DNA of 64,000 nt, from positions 30,442,001-30,506,000 of the forward strand of contig OX485803.1 of assembly GCA_950295325.1 (NCBI GenBank), given 5' to 3'. The notes below the pieces were generated by a model. The model ran no database searches and was not told the DNA's origin. It was given only the letters and a program-made list of their open reading frames with translations. Made by a program: the position numbers and the translations under genes. Below are positions 34,748-47,938 of this stretch, piece by piece. The stretch's first letter is position 1, and each line of letters starts with the position of its first letter. This DNA is from Polytrichum commune (Eukaryota; Streptophyta; Polytrichopsida; Polytrichales; Polytrichaceae).

Positions 34748-36565
34748 TCGAAGCCTCCTCAAGGTTTGTACCCAAGCGTGAGATTTTTTGCGTTGTAAGG
34801 TACCAATGTTTTTTTAAAACTTTACGACGTCAAATTGGACCAAAAATAGTAAAGTGACTTTCTCCCTATAGAAAAAATCACGAAAAAAAAGCTAGAAAAG
34901 GTCAACGAAGTAACGTGGTTTGACGGGTTAGTGCCAACTCCACATCAAATGTAATGTACGCAAACTATGTTGTCGTCAACAAATCAACCATTATAGCTCC
35001 TCCCCTGTGATCTAAGTCCATCTTTATGAAGAAATACATCTTATTAACGATTTTTAAATTGGGGAAAACAAACAAAAGCCAAATGGTCACTCTCCATTAT
35101 GCAACCAACACGCAAATACTCATAAAAACCAAAGAAAACATATGTTAGGTACGAATGACTTTGGGGCAATTGCATGTAGGCAGGACAATACTTACGAAAA
35201 GTTAAACAGATTGTCATCTAGATCAAGGCCAAATCTAAATGTGTATGCTACCCTTTATCTGAACCTTGTTCCACTTTGGATCATTACACCGTTTATGGTA
35301 CTTAGTGACACTTGCCATCTGTAATTATACGGTGCCATAAGTTTTTGCTAAGAATGTAAGTTTCTACCAAGTAAAGTCATTTACGTTGTTCAACATCCAT
35401 ATAACCTACTTGATCTTTGAAGTTTGTAAAATAAGAAATCTATACTAAGAGATTATAGCGATATGTGGTTTCAAATAGTAAGTGACACTAAACATCATGT
35501 GAAGAGTGTGGTGTGGGGAGCCCCATAATAATTTGGAAAATAAGTTTTAGCAACCCATGAGAGCACAAGGGGCCATGGAGGGTAACTTGAGGCTAGGAGA
35601 GTTCACGGGGGTGGGGACCTCCACAAACATGCTTGTAGTGTGGCATCTCTAAAACCTTTTCTTTCTCTCAACATTTATGGGCCGGCTTTGTTAAATTGGT
35701 CCATTATTGGGAGAAGAGGTGAAAAAGCATATTCTTTGTTTTCAATTTTCTTGGGGTGTGGAGGCTCTTCTTATAATAGAGTTATCCTTGAACTCATTCA
35801 TGAACTCATTTTTCGATAGAGGATTTGATTCCACTTTCGACATTTACTAATGCCTAGAGGAGTGCTGATCAAGTGGTGTTGGAATCCCAATTTTGGTGAA
35901 AGAGAGGCCTTTGTCTTTGCCCCCAAAAGATAATCATTTAGATGCCGTCAATTTCTTTTTCTCATTGAAATTCATTTTATGTAGTCAGCTTTTGGCCAAG
36001 GTCAAGGTCAAATCCCTTTGCTTCACCAAAATCAAGGATTCCAATACCACATGAACTCTTCTTAAACAACATAAAATGTCAAAAGTGGGACGAAACTCTC
36101 TACCAAAAAACATGAGTTTTGAAGAGACTATAAGAACATAAACTATAACATGCCCATAAAAAAAGCTAGCACATTATATTGAGCACAATTTCTAAACGAC
36201 AAAGGCCCTTTCAAATGGTAAGTCACAAAAATTATCATCTCAATGCTAATGAGGAATTTTTCATATCTTTAACTTCCAAGTTGATTACATACTTTATTGA
36301 CAATTTCACTTCAAGAATCAAATCCCAATCAATTACCTTTTTTTGTAAGTGGAAGTGAATATATATATATATATATATATAGGATTTTAAACCTTGATAT
36401 TTAGATGCACTCAATATGGGTTTTGTGAACTAGACGGCCTTCTACATTGAGAGGACAACTTTTTATTGAAGTCGGATGGGACGGGCAACATTTTTCAGTT
36501 GGGCTCCGAAAAGTCTTTATGGAACTGCCCGTGGATTGCGGCAATGATCAGGGCGAACCGGCAAT
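34748..36565. other. No gene; MITE A derivative (35286-35516) and inverted repeat copy (36245-36530)
   Basis: 35286-35516 has ends ACACCGTTTATGGTACTTAG and the complement of a GTGTCACTTACTATT-type end, so it is a 231-bp deletion derivative of MITE A. 36245-36530 is the inverted partner of 30130-30415 and contains an AT microsatellite at 36359-36381. Confidence 0.6.
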
Positions 36566-36775
36566 TAGTTACATATGAACCGGTTGAGTTTGAGAAATAA
36601 CCGGTTGAAGTTCAAGACTGCGGAAAAATTACCGATCATTTTAGAGGAATTTATAGAATATAACCCAATTTAATAAAGGAAAACCGGAGGATGTGAACAT
36701 GTAACCGGTTGGACTTGCAAACACTAGGATCTCAACCGATTAACTTATGCCCAAACAATCTCCCAGATCACTGAA
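36566..36775 (-). repeat. MITE 'B', copy 4
   Basis: TAGTTACATATGAACCGGTT at one end, ATGTAACCGGTTGGACTTGC inside, AACAATCTCCCAGATCACTG at the other end. Confidence 0.85.
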
Positions 36776-36854
36776 TTGCGGGTTATCCTATCAAGAGACC
36801 CCTTACTTAAAAACCTCGTTGGGGGTGCTTTAGCGTCCGGCCTGCCACAGGCTG

Positions 36855-37760
36855 CGCAGAAAACTTGGCAAATCACACTTTTTGGGGGCAGAGCTTCGGA
36901 ATCGATTCGCCAAGACTCTCCTTTCACGAGGTCCGCAGACCGATCACGCGGAGGTTGCCATTTGGTTCAACACTAAAATATGTGTTGCAAGGCTTGGATC
37001 TGTCAACATCACGCTGATAGGTCCTGTGGTGTTGTAACTTACAACACTTGTGTCATCTTGTTCTAAAAAGCTCTAAGCCTCCAATGTTCGGAATCATGCC
37101 TGCCGAAAGAGGATGTTAGCAACACGTTGACAGAATGAAATGACGTGCAGACCAGACAGAAACTTGGAAAATCACACTTTTTGGGGCTGAGCTTCGGAAT
37201 CGACTAGCCGAGACTCTCCTTTCACGAGGTATGCAGACCGATTATGTGGAGGCTGCCATTTGGTTCGACACTAATTAATATATGTGTGTTGCAAGGCTTG
37301 GATCTGTGAACATCATGCTGATAGGTCCTGTGGTGGTGTAACTTACAACACTTGTGCCATCTTGTTCTAAAAAGCTCTAAGCCTCCAATGATCGGAATCA
37401 TGCCTGCCAAAAGAGGATGTTAGCAACACGTTGACAGAATTAAATGATGTGCAGACCAGACAGAAACTTGGAAAATCACACTTTTTGGGGCAGAGCTTCG
37501 GAATCGATTAGCCGAGACTCTCCTTTCACGAGGTATGCAGACCGATTATGGGGAGGCTGCCATTTGGTTCGACACTAAAATATGTGTGTTGTAAGGCTTG
37601 GATATGTGAACATCACGCTGATAGGTCCTGTGGTGTTGTAACTTACAACACTTGTGCCATCTTGTTTAAAAAAGCTCTAAGCCTCCAATGCTCGGAATCA
37701 TGCCTGCCAAAGAGGATGTTAGCAACAAGTTGACACAGTTAATCGACGTGCAGACCAGTG
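36855..37760. repeat. About 300-bp unit tandemly repeated three times
   Basis: AATCACACTTTTTGGGG starts at 36871, 37170 and 37474, giving periods of about 299 and 304 bp. Each unit also has GAGACTCTCCTTTCACGAGG-like, ATAGGTCCTGTGGTG and AAGCTCTAAGCCTCCAATG blocks. The copies differ at about one base in twenty. No reading frame stays open through the units. Confidence 0.92.
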
Positions 37761-37839
37761 TTGTCTGGTTTACAGGTGAATGCGCAATATCGATAATCAC
37801 CACTTATAATGGTATCAAAGAATCTATCTGTGGGTTACA

Positions 37840-38050
37840 ATCAAAATTGTAATACCAGTTACATATTCCTATTTGATGGGTATGTCAAGATGAGAGACTT
37901 TTTATATACCTGATTTATTTTTTGGGTCAAAACTATTCTAAAGTATATTGATATTAGAGTGATTTTGTCTAGGGTTTGAAGATTCTTGCATGGTATATAG
38001 ACCTGAATGGTATTGAAAACAACTATCCATACCTTACTGGTAGAAACAAT
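37840..38050 (+). repeat. Dispersed repeat 'C', copy 4
   Basis: GGGTATGTCAAGATGAGAGA and GAATGGTATTGAAAACAACT align with the copies at 9405, 10664 and 25130. Confidence 0.7.
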
Positions 38051-38189
38051 CGTGGCATCCTCATTATGTTGCAACACTGGTGCAGACGTCGCAGGATAAC
38101 TTGAAATGTAATGTTGTGTAGGTTTAATTTGCTTCAAATTAACAGGACTTCATTTAGTTGAATGGCATCTCCATGGTGGAAAGTGAATA

Positions 38190-39875
38190 AATATTGTACC
38201 TGCGTATGCGACTTTGCTCGAGTCACCTTTTGAACAGGGTTCACTGCAGGCTCCAGTCCTTACAGCTTTTCGGCCCAATCCAAAGTTGGAGTACAGGTGA
38301 AGGTCTCCTGCTTGCAACTTCAGCAAGTAAATACCTTTTGATAACAGAAACTGTATTATATTATCGCCAATGAATGTGATCAGAGCTACCAACGTTTCTG
38401 CAGCCCTGGACACAACATTTTGAGATATCGCACAATTACATAGTGTTTCTGACTGTCATTGTACTTCTCCATAGTCGCAGAATTGTCTTCTTTCAGAAAT
38501 TAAAGAACCACCTCTCATTTGAACATAACATAAGGTCTAAGATTCTTCCTTTTTACTATATATATTGCATTAGGAGGGATGGTGATCGAATCGTATCTTA
38601 GAACTGCTCAGATCTCAATGTAAGCTTTGCAGAAGTAATTACATCCTAATGCGACTATCGCATGTTGCAACTGCACTATCTGCAATTAAAGCCCGCTGCA
38701 TGCAGCTCATACAAATTATGGAGGAATGATTTTCAGAATTTTGGGAATGTGATATTTACTATTTCATAAGGCGGTAAAGGTCTCATATGGAAGGATTCGA
38801 TCTGTCCAAAGATCCTGGCGGTCAACAGTGCAAATCCAAGGAATCCGCTTCTATGTCAAAAGGCTGGCGATTCCATCCTGAAAGTCTCATGCTTTGCAGA
38901 TATTTTACTTACATTGTCACTCATCTGTCAATGGAGGCTCCTCATCACTTTACTGAATCCTGATGCCTTTTAGGGAAACTATGACACTGCATTTTGTCTT
39001 CTTCTGTAGTGGGACTGGGATGTGTCAGAGACAGCTAAAACGAGGGAAATGCCCCCCACCGATAGCGTGCATTCTGTTTTGTCGAACATTCTACGTTCTT
39101 GCCTGTCAAGTGCGGATCCTGTCAAAACTTGACATTTTCCGTTTGAACTCATCGCATGGAGCACAGTGAAGGTGATGTCTCAAACCTTGACATTAACGTC
39201 CACAAAGTCCATTAGTGCGAAGAAATCAGTACATTAATTTCTGTGCAGACTCGTCACCACAGACGCTCTGATCACAAGAGGGGAGGGGCTAACTTAATAA
39301 CGATCGATTGATGCACTGCTTTCTGCAATATTGGAATTAGGTCAAGTGCAATGCCGGACCTGAACTTCTGCGGGCGGAGGAGGATGGCGAATTCCTTCAC
39401 ATCGAAACTGCTCCAGACTATCTTCTTGTGCGCCTCCTGGAGCTGAAAGTCACCAAGTCCATCGCCAGGGTGTTCCTCAAAAACTTAACCACCCGTCCTT
39501 CGCTATGTTCTTGATGCCCTTCCCCGTCGTGTTGCTATGCCAAACCATGATGTCAGTGGCCCAGGCTCACCTTCGCAAAGGACCGCAGGTCGCCAGCCTT
39601 GGTAAAAGTCAGGGTGCCACCAAGGGATCCTACGTAGAAGTGCGCAATCCATAGTAAGTGGCTGCTAGGGCTACTGAACTGGTGCCGCATGGTGATGGCG
39701 CAAGAGGAGCCATCCAGCGACAAAAGGAAGTAACTGCCGTCGAGGGTTTCGCATTGATGGTCACGAAGAACCCCGCGGGTGCCGTTGTCGATTGAGTCCC
39801 CACGCACAGGACACAAACCGCAAGGTACAGGACGAGGCCACAAACCGCAACGCCAAGCTGAGGTTGAGGCGCCAT
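38190..39875 (-). pseudogene. Broken G-type (bulb-type) lectin gene
   Basis: At 39875 an ATG begins a signal-peptide-like segment (QLGVAVCGLVLYLAVCVLCV). In shifting minus-strand frames this continues with GSYFLLSLDGSSCAITMRHQ, LTFTKAGDLRSF, VWHSNTTGKGIKNIAKDGW and KIVWSSFDVKEFAILL, down to about 39335. These parallel the bulb-type lectin domain of G-type lectin receptor kinases (LVWIAN-type, LTFT-GDLVL, VW-SNTTGKG, VWQSFD-PTDTLL). At least two frameshifts and a stop break it. About 0.9 kb further, 38190-38413 encodes GIYLLKLQAGDLHLYSNFGL, which fits the next part of such a protein. No kinase domain was found. The family is inferred from motif order; the break-up is clear. Confidence 0.5.
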
Positions 39876-40550
39876 TAGAGTATAACTATGACGACGACGC
39901 ATTGAATTAGTCCCTGCGGGATCGACCTCCAAAACAAAGGATTGGAAACTAAATTCCTCAAAACCATAGTCGCCACTTCAGATCCACCACACCTACACAA
40001 TGTTGGAATCCGAAGAAGTTTAAGTTAGCTCAGACATCAAACGGTCTCAAGGGACCTGCAGGTTATACCTTCATAGATGAGGAACTTAAGCTTTAGAGTA
40101 GATGCGTGAACAACCAAGTGATTGGTTCTGTTCTAGTGTCAAGATCGACACAAAGTGTCAAGTGACTACAAGTGTAAGATATCTATAGGAAGAGGGCACA
40201 AACCGCAATGCCAAGCTCAGCTTGAGGCGCCATTAGGCAGTAACTATGTCGACGACGCATTAAATTAGTGCCTGCGGGATCGAGCTCCAAAACAATGCAT
40301 TGGAGACTAGTTCCTCAAAACCTTAGACACCGCTACAGATTACTACACCTACCCAATGTTGGATAGCTTAATTTGAAGAGTTTAATTTAGCGCAGACACC
40401 AAACGGTCTCAAGTGACCTGCTGCTTACATATTAATCTAGATGAGGTTCTTAAGCTTTAGAGTAGATGCAATATATGAACATAACCACTCGCTTGGTTAT
40501 GTTCTAGTGTCAAGAGACTACAAGTGTAAGATATCTACATTTGAATATAT
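39835..40550. repeat. Tandem duplication (about 356 bp) of the lectin 5' region
   Basis: 39835-40190 and 40191-40550 align over their length: ACAAACCGCAA(C/T)GCCAAGCT, TGAGGCGCCATTAG (the lectin start codon, complement), CGACGACGCATT, AACGGTCTCAAG and ACTACAAGTGTAAGATATCT occur in both. A TATATAAAAG box follows at 40541. Confidence 0.85.
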
Positions 40551-42937
40551 AAAAGATGAGGCTCGGGGGTGAGAGGAAGCTGATCAACAACTTATATGTG
40601 ACTTCCTTCTCTGAGTTTGGGTGATTCAGAGCCGTTCTCAAATTTCTCTATCTCTAATTCTACCACATAATATCTTCCTGGCCGAGATCGCGAAACCTCC
40701 TCATATGCATGGTGGTCGGTTAGCGGAAGAGACCTAGGCCTGGACTCCCGCGAGCTGGCAGGGAACCAAGTTATCTCTCATCAGCTACAACTATATTCAC
40801 AGGCAGCCGTAACAATTTCGGGGCTAGATCAGTGATGACGACTTCACCACGAGCAACCTTGAATCCTTTGCCTCTGCGCATTCATCAGTTGAATGTTTTA
40901 TGGATTCTGTACTTCGAAGCAAACCAGTAAGGTAGATGGGTCTTAAGTGGCTCGTTTTCTTCATCGGACCCCTAGATTTGATTGGTATGTGGTTCGGTGA
41001 GGATCAAAGAGCAAGCATCATAATGTCAGATGTTTCAGAGAGATTGGACTACGTCTTCAAATATCAATAACTAATCTATATTCAATGAAGGAGATTCAAT
41101 GAAGACACAATTGGGAGGACCTATATATCTAGTTAAGAAATCAACAAACATGTACTTATGATATCCATAACTAAATCAAGGGATGTCCGATTTTCAATTT
41201 GGTTTTTGCAGATGTTTCATCATAGATTTGCTAATGCAACACGAGGTTTGTTGTGTGAATCTAATTGGTAGAAGTTGGAGAACATGGAAAATGAACCAAA
41301 TAACACCCACATATTAGCTTACTGACGGATCCCAATCCACGAGCTGGTGATCTCATATACAACTCATGTGGAGGCCACACACGTTCGAAAGCACTGGTTT
41401 TGAAACGGAATTTCAGTCAAGATTGGTCCCTTTTCTATTGGGTATAAATGTCCGTTTTCAACTCCTATCCAAGATGACGGTTTCGCAATTTGAAAAACTC
41501 CGTCTTTGATTGGAGTTAGAAATGAACGGTTTTAACCAAGAAAAGAGGAACTAACCTCGAAACTCAATTCCTCAAAGTTAAGCATATGTCAAGGCCAACA
41601 TTCTTTTACCTTAGCTTACTAAACTCCGCTTCAAAACCGACGTTTTCGAACATGTGTGCCCTCCCATTCAATGAGTTAAGAGCTTGCTCCTGGATTTGCA
41701 AGGATGTGATGCCACAATGTGAGCCCATGTGCACACTTCATAGTGTGGACATTGACATTGTAAGATATGGTGTGGTCCCAAAGGCTTATGGTGTTGACCA
41801 ATGTGTATTTTTGACAAAGTTTTTGCAAGTTTTTGACATTTGACACGCAAAAACTTGCACAAAAATAAACAGCATGTCAATTGACATGCACAATTTAGAT
41901 TTTGACATGTTGTGTGACTTGTGAGGAAAAAAAAAATACATGTCAATTGACACTTTAGAAATTGAAATGGCACGTACTCCTAGGCCTGTGACATTGAGGT
42001 GACGTTTTAGAAAAAAATATAGATGTCAATTGACATTCATTTTTGTTTTTGAAAACGTCACGTGACACTTTGAATTTGAAGTTGAACGTCAAATGAAATT
42101 TGTCAACCATGCATACACATTGGTGATGACTAGGAGAATACTGGTAAATGTAGATATGCCTAAATGGATATGTCCATGTCATTTGAGCAAGGCTAACCTC
42201 AACCCAAGCTCAATATCTGATATCCGATGGCAATAAGGTGAGCGGGCCTAATTTGGTTTGGCTCCTTAAATGGTATCTAATATTTGAGTGATGTGTGATT
42301 AGGTGTAAATCTAAGAATGGAAATAAAAAAGACACATGTTTAAAAAGATTGAACTATGTATGAAGTGGGTGAAGAGTGAAATGTGTCCTTTAAGACCCAC
42401 TTACCTTATAGGTAAGGGAAGGGCCACGTTCCCATCTTGACCTCAATATCTAAACATTGGATGACATCTAATATTGGGATTGATGACATTCCCATCCCAA
42501 CCTCAACCCATCCTCAATAGGATTAAGGTGAGCTTCAATAGTTTAGTTCCCTCCACCTTCAATACGAAGGTTTTTATTCAAACCGGAGGGTAATATTCAA
42601 GTTGATCTTAATCATAGTGAGATTTTAAGGTTGAGTTGAGATTGGGGTGGGAATGTGGTCCTTCTCCAACCTATATTGTCATATGATATGAAGGTATTGA
42701 GGTTGGGTTGAGGTCACAAATGGGGTTGCTTAATGAGAGCAAGCTCATTGGTTGCCATATTTGTAACCACAAATCTTCCCTCATTCATCCACTTTTTTCT
42801 TTGTGGATGTTAGTGCATTTTGGAGATTTTGAAATTTTCATGGTGCCTTGCAAAAAGCCTCTATGGCAAAGAGTTCATCAATTAAAGTATCATTGGCTGT
42901 TGTCAGTAAATCAATTACCTTGAGGTGGAAATCCATG
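40551..42937. other. No gene recognised
   Basis: 41800-42090 contains several short self-complementary TGTCAATTGACA motifs. Open frames here (for example 41586-41973, both strands) have no recognisable domain. Confidence 0.4.
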
Positions 42938-43835
42938 TCGCGCACCTCTCCAATAGGAGTGCCCAAAACACCATGGGCACAAGGGGGACCCCGGAGTGAC
43001 ACCCGGGACTTGTGGCGCCGTTGGTGAGAGGGCCCAAGTGATCCTAGTGTGGGTGAGGGCCCAGGCGTTGGGAACACCTCCCACCCATGGAGATTAGGAG
43101 GCACGAGGGTAAGGCCATCAGCTATGCGTAGCTTATGGCGTGTGGATTCTAGAATGCTCAAGAACACCTCAATTGGAGGTGTGAGTTAGGAGTTATGGCA
43201 ATTTGAGTGGGGCGTTGTCCCGGGACAGCGCCCTGGTACAGCAATGGCCTGGGAGTGGCTCTCGAGACTGCCAAGGTTTGAACAGGCATAACTTCCTTAA
43301 TACGTGCCCAGATGGGGCAAGTGAGGGATCCATCAGCATCTACGTGAAGTGTAGATGAAGATGGAGTGGTCGCTTGTTAGCATCAGATATTATATAAGGA
43401 AGTTATGATGTTCTAAAGCTGTTGGGGGCTTCCAGCCCCAGCGGCTAAGGGAACAAAAGGTTTCTAGACGGTGGTGTAGGGCCCTACCAAAAGTCCTAGA
43501 GGCTTATATGGGTAAGGTGGTGTGGCCTCACCCACCCGAGGCTGAACGGCATGGCCTCCATGGGCTTTGGCCCAATGTGAAGGCATAGTTGCCTAGTATG
43601 GTTTAGGTTATTAAAGTGTTGTTCCAACAATGCGATGATCAACATAAGACTGGATTTTCATGGATGGAAGTCCACATCTAAGAATTGGTTACCAATTAAG
43701 GGGTGAGTCTTGAAAGCAAAGTAGGAGGGTTGGTTCCCCTCTTATGAACTATAAGGTGCGGGGTAGGAGGAGTTAACCATTAGCATGGCGGAATACGAAG
43801 GGTTAGCGCTCATAACCTTTGCTGGGAATGAAAAT
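42938..43835 (+). repeat. Dispersed repeat 'D', copy 2
   Basis: Same-strand partner of 13928-14870, with ACACCATGGGCACAAGGGGG, GATCCTAGTGTGGGTGAGGG and CGAAGGGTTAGCGCTCATAA. Confidence 0.75.
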
Positions 43836-45054
43836 TGGCAAGATTGTTAAGGGGGCTAGCAAGGGTTGCGACAATCCAAGAGGAAATGAGGTCTCCCATA
43901 GCTCAATATGCTCATGGAGGTTATTTGAGGCATACACATTTGCAAAGCCAAGGTCTGGTTCTTGGAGCCTAGTTAGCCTAAACCAATGTACCCTGTTTTC
44001 TAGCATGTGCCTTCCTTTGGTTATTTCTAAGGGGCATCATGCTTTGGAGCATTTGGATTTAAAGAAATGACCTCACCTTTAATAATAACATGTGCGAGGA
44101 TGGTAATGAAAATGCATGGAAATATTTGGCAAGGCGTCCTCGACTATGCTAGAAGTTGTGTGGGAAAAAATGCTCAAGGATTCCAAGAGAGCAACCATCT
44201 ATGACGATGTTCTTGCCAAATAGTGTGTGGGGAGGAAATGAGCTTATCTAACATAGGTCCAATGACAAGATTGTATGACATATTAGAGCGCCTAATGTTT
44301 GCTTAATTTCACATGCTTAGGCTTTGGACCCTTCTTGGGGTTTTGTGGTTCCACCACGTGCACCCCAAAGAGTTCCCCCTCTCATTATCTTGGTCATGTT
44401 GGTCTTATTTGCTTTTTGACAATGAAATAAAGGTTGTTTCATTTGTGTTAAAAAAAAGGAGGGAATAAGGTTATTAATTGCATGTCTCATTAATTCTGTT
44501 GAGAGTTTGCGGTGGCAAGAAATGGGCTTAATTAGTTCGAAAAAATGGATGACCACATCCATATCCACTTTCACATGTGGATATGGCAATGGATGGGAGC
44601 GGGCATTTAGACTCTAACAGAACCCAACAACCATCGGCCACCCAAACAAAACACAGAAGAGTCATCACCATCAGTTGCCATACAAAGCAAACACACTATA
44701 AAATTGAGGAGAGGATGCATGTTGTAGACAGTGTTGTAAGATGACAAATTCAAAAGAGGAGTGTGCTTTATTGAACCAAAGAATTTTCACATATACATAG
44801 AGTAGACTTCCATAATGTATTTACAATTCACATAGGCGTGTTGGTTTGATTGAAGAGTAACAAATAAATAAAAAAATCAATAATGTCAACCAAATGAAAT
44901 GATGCAATCAATAATTCTAGGTTTTAGGGAGCTTTGTGATGCACCAGCCTAGCACCTATAAGTTTCTATTTTGTAAATGAGGAACTGTGGGATCAGGATG
45001 AATGCTGCCCATTAACAACCATAGATAGGTAGAAATAAGGCTGGCAATTGTACC
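43836..45054. other. No gene recognised; 3' flank of the pectinesterase gene
   Basis: AT-rich with chance open frames only. The last few hundred bases are presumably 3' UTR and downstream sequence of the pectinesterase gene. Confidence 0.4.
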
Positions 45055-47938
45055 CTATTTAGTAAAAAGATCAAAGTGCAGCTCCATATTTGAATCAACA
45101 TCAGAATCGCAACCTTCATCATCAAAATCGTTTTCCGGAAGCCACTGGGATCCATCGATCCAGCTGATTTGTGTGTACAGATCAGCTTCTCCAGCTGTGA
45201 GAATCCTGGCATACTTAACCCTCCCGGTGGTGTTGGACCCCAAGCCACTGTTATTGAACTCCCCAAAGTAAACAGTCCTGCTTCCAGACCACACCACATG
45301 CAAAGAAATCATCACAAATTTGACTCACATCGAGTGTTCCTGTCCCTCAAATCCTCCAGCAACTTTGAGGGCTCATTGTAGTACATAAAATGGCAGATAG
45401 AACCTCACCATTTCCAGTTGGCTTCAGATCCATGTTGGAGATGACTATCATGACTATCTACACTTTATATGAATCTGTAGGGCTCTTGTTGTTCAAATTG
45501 AGATTCAATACATTACCGGCTGTGCAAAGGTAAGAAAGTGTGAATTTTGGAGTCTGACAAAGGTGAAGCTGTTATGAAATAAGAGAGTCCAGCTCTATGC
45601 GATTGGTAAACATCATGGCAGGGATAAGTAATCTTGGGGGCATGCAATTGTAGTAATATGAACCACATGCAGTAAAGGGGTATTATCAGGAATTATAAAG
45701 TTATGCGTATATTCATGAAATATCCCATAGGCTTCATGAATATTATTGGAATATATTCTAATATACTCTCAAAACAAATTTCTAGTACCCTATACTTATT
45801 GTTGATTGTTTTATGAATTTTATTCCTATGTTTTTTTTTTTGCACGTGGTTCTTAATATCTTAGAAAGTGTGACCTCCTTGGGTAAGTAATTCAGGTGAG
45901 TGGATACACACGAGTCAGCACTTGTGTTCATCCAGTCGTCCCATCCTCTGCTGGAGATGATATTCTCCATGTAAGTTGAAGAGAAGACAACACGTGCAGC
46001 AGGCCCCCAGGCCCTTCCCAATAAGTTTGTGCCGGTGCCAACAATGGAGCAACCGATGAAACCATATCCCGTATCCTCGTCTTGACTTTGACGGTAATGA
46101 GCTGTGATTGCTCCCCATCCCGCAGCAGTTGAATTTATGATGCAGCTCTACATCAATTTCAGTATCATTAATGAGTGACTTGAATTACGAAAAACCTCAA
46201 AATGTTCACATGAGATCCAGAAAAACTACTTCAAAAGTGGTCTGAGCATATTGGTTATGATCTCTTGGTTACCTGATAAAGAGATCTGCCATTTCCAAAA
46301 ATAAAGTCAATCTCACCCTCGATGTAGCATTCTTTGAAGAAGTGGCGACCTGTATGGTCATTCAAAGTATCTTGATTTCCATAAAATCCACACCCATAAA
46401 ATGCACCCCTGTCTCCAGCTGCCCTAAATGCTACTGCCTGTGCACCAACAATTTCTGGTCCAGGTCGTGGAGCCGAATTCTGGCGAATTGCAAATATTTA
46501 CCAAATTTAAGTCTTCATATGCATATATAAACATAGGCATACACTTCATGGCATTGTTAAACATAAGTCTCATGTCAAGATATTAGTAAGCGCACTTGAA
46601 TGCCAAGTATCATGAGGTGACACTAATGATGAAGTTGTTGATCATTATTGGAACCTAGGATATGCCTCAAAATAGGATAAGTGACACTAATTACCAAAAA
46701 TGGTGTGGTGTAGACTCTGAACATCAACTATTGTATGTGTTACACCCAGACACCAATGAAACGTTCAGTAAGCAACACTCCAAACCTACATGGCAAAAGT
46801 TTCTCAAGGAGCTGTCAACATTTATGTCCGAAAATTGAAATGCAAGGTGTCAAAGATATATCTACTCATTCGACCTGAACATAGAATTTTGGTGGACTTC
46901 CCAATTTCATGTATTGATTACCAGTCCTCTTGACATTTTACACCATCCTTGAGGATAATACTCCACCCGTTGATATCAACTCATGAGTTGCGCATGGTTG
47001 GATATTCACCTTGAAACTTATGTTGCGTCCAATGAAGTAATCCGCGTCTACAGCAACTGATGCAGTTGTATAAGTCGACCCAGTCACATTCGCGTTATCA
47101 CTCCAAGTAATTATAGTCTTGTCGAGGCCAGCCCCTTGAAATGTAATATATGGCTTGCTGCTGGGTATGTACACTTTTTCACTGAGTCCAACCAAGCCAA
47201 GGATCAGAATTCTCACCTAAGGAAGTCTGCTTGAAGTTCTCACTCGGCAACGGTGCAAGGGGTAGGTGAAATTAGATGTGTGCAAACTATTGTATACTTT
47301 TGCTCCTGGCACTTTTGCCGCATTCAAGTATGTCATTGCATTGCGTGTCGGAATGGATTTTGCATCTGAGTTATATATGTCCTACACTAAGAGTTTTGCA
47401 AACACTCTAGCACAACTTAGGCTAGCCAGTATTGCCCATTCTCTTATCCGCACATAGTACCAGCCGTGAGTAGATAGTCATGCCATAATTCCACACTTGA
47501 AGTTTGATATGAATTCAGCATCAAAAACAAACTCTTACCACAAACTTACAAGAATGTTCCTTCTCTGATTTGAATTAGTACTCGATGTGTATTGAAAACG
47601 CTCACCGCATCGACTGCTTCTTGTACTGTTCTATAGTTCCCAGCTCCCGACTTATCAACAACCAAGGAACGGATCCCCCTGACCGTCCTTCTTGTTTGCC
47701 TTTCACCATATCCTGCACCATGGAAGGTTTCAAATATATTCTCATACACCACATGAGCAGAATGCAACGAGGTTGTATGTCCAGCATCATCACCACCATC
47801 AGGGAATTGTGAGTCATCAGCTTCTTGGAAGCGAAAACAAAGTTCCTCGCTCATAAAATTTACCAGACCACACAGCCTCATGAGAACGTGCACGAACCCG
47901 ATACTTAGGATGAGCGTTTTGTAGCTCAAGAGGATCAT
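45055..47938 (-). CDS. Pectinesterase (pectin methylesterase), 5 exons
   Basis: Exons 47550-47938, 47010-47181, 46273-46479, 45912-46147 and 45055-45277 join in phase through GT-AG introns to give 408 residues. The enzyme removes methyl esters from cell-wall homogalacturonan. An N-terminal hydrophobic signal ([20 protein letters not shown]) is followed by [36 protein letters not shown], the QAVAFR block with Gln201, GNQDTL with catalytic Asp224, IDFIFG with catalytic Asp245 and LGRAWG with substrate-binding Arg301, then [20 protein letters not shown] and IDGSQWLP. All expected catalytic residues are present. There is no inhibitor (PMEI) pro-domain, so it is of the shorter, secreted class. The intron between exons 2 and 3 carries a MITE A fragment. 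The gene looks functional; start and splice sites are inferred from sequence. Confidence 0.93.
46568..46713 (-). mobile_element. MITE 'A' fragment in pectinesterase intron 2
   Basis: Reverse complement begins CTACACCACACCATTTTTGG, then TTAGTGTCACTTATCCTATT and GATCAACAACTTCATCATTA, matching the left end of MITE A (7854 onward). The right half is missing. Confidence 0.75.

Noticed and set aside
40541-40830. LTR retrotransposon 3' LTR (TATATAAAAG box followed by leader-like sequence)
   Set aside because: No primer binding site, no second LTR and no gag-pol sequence could be found.
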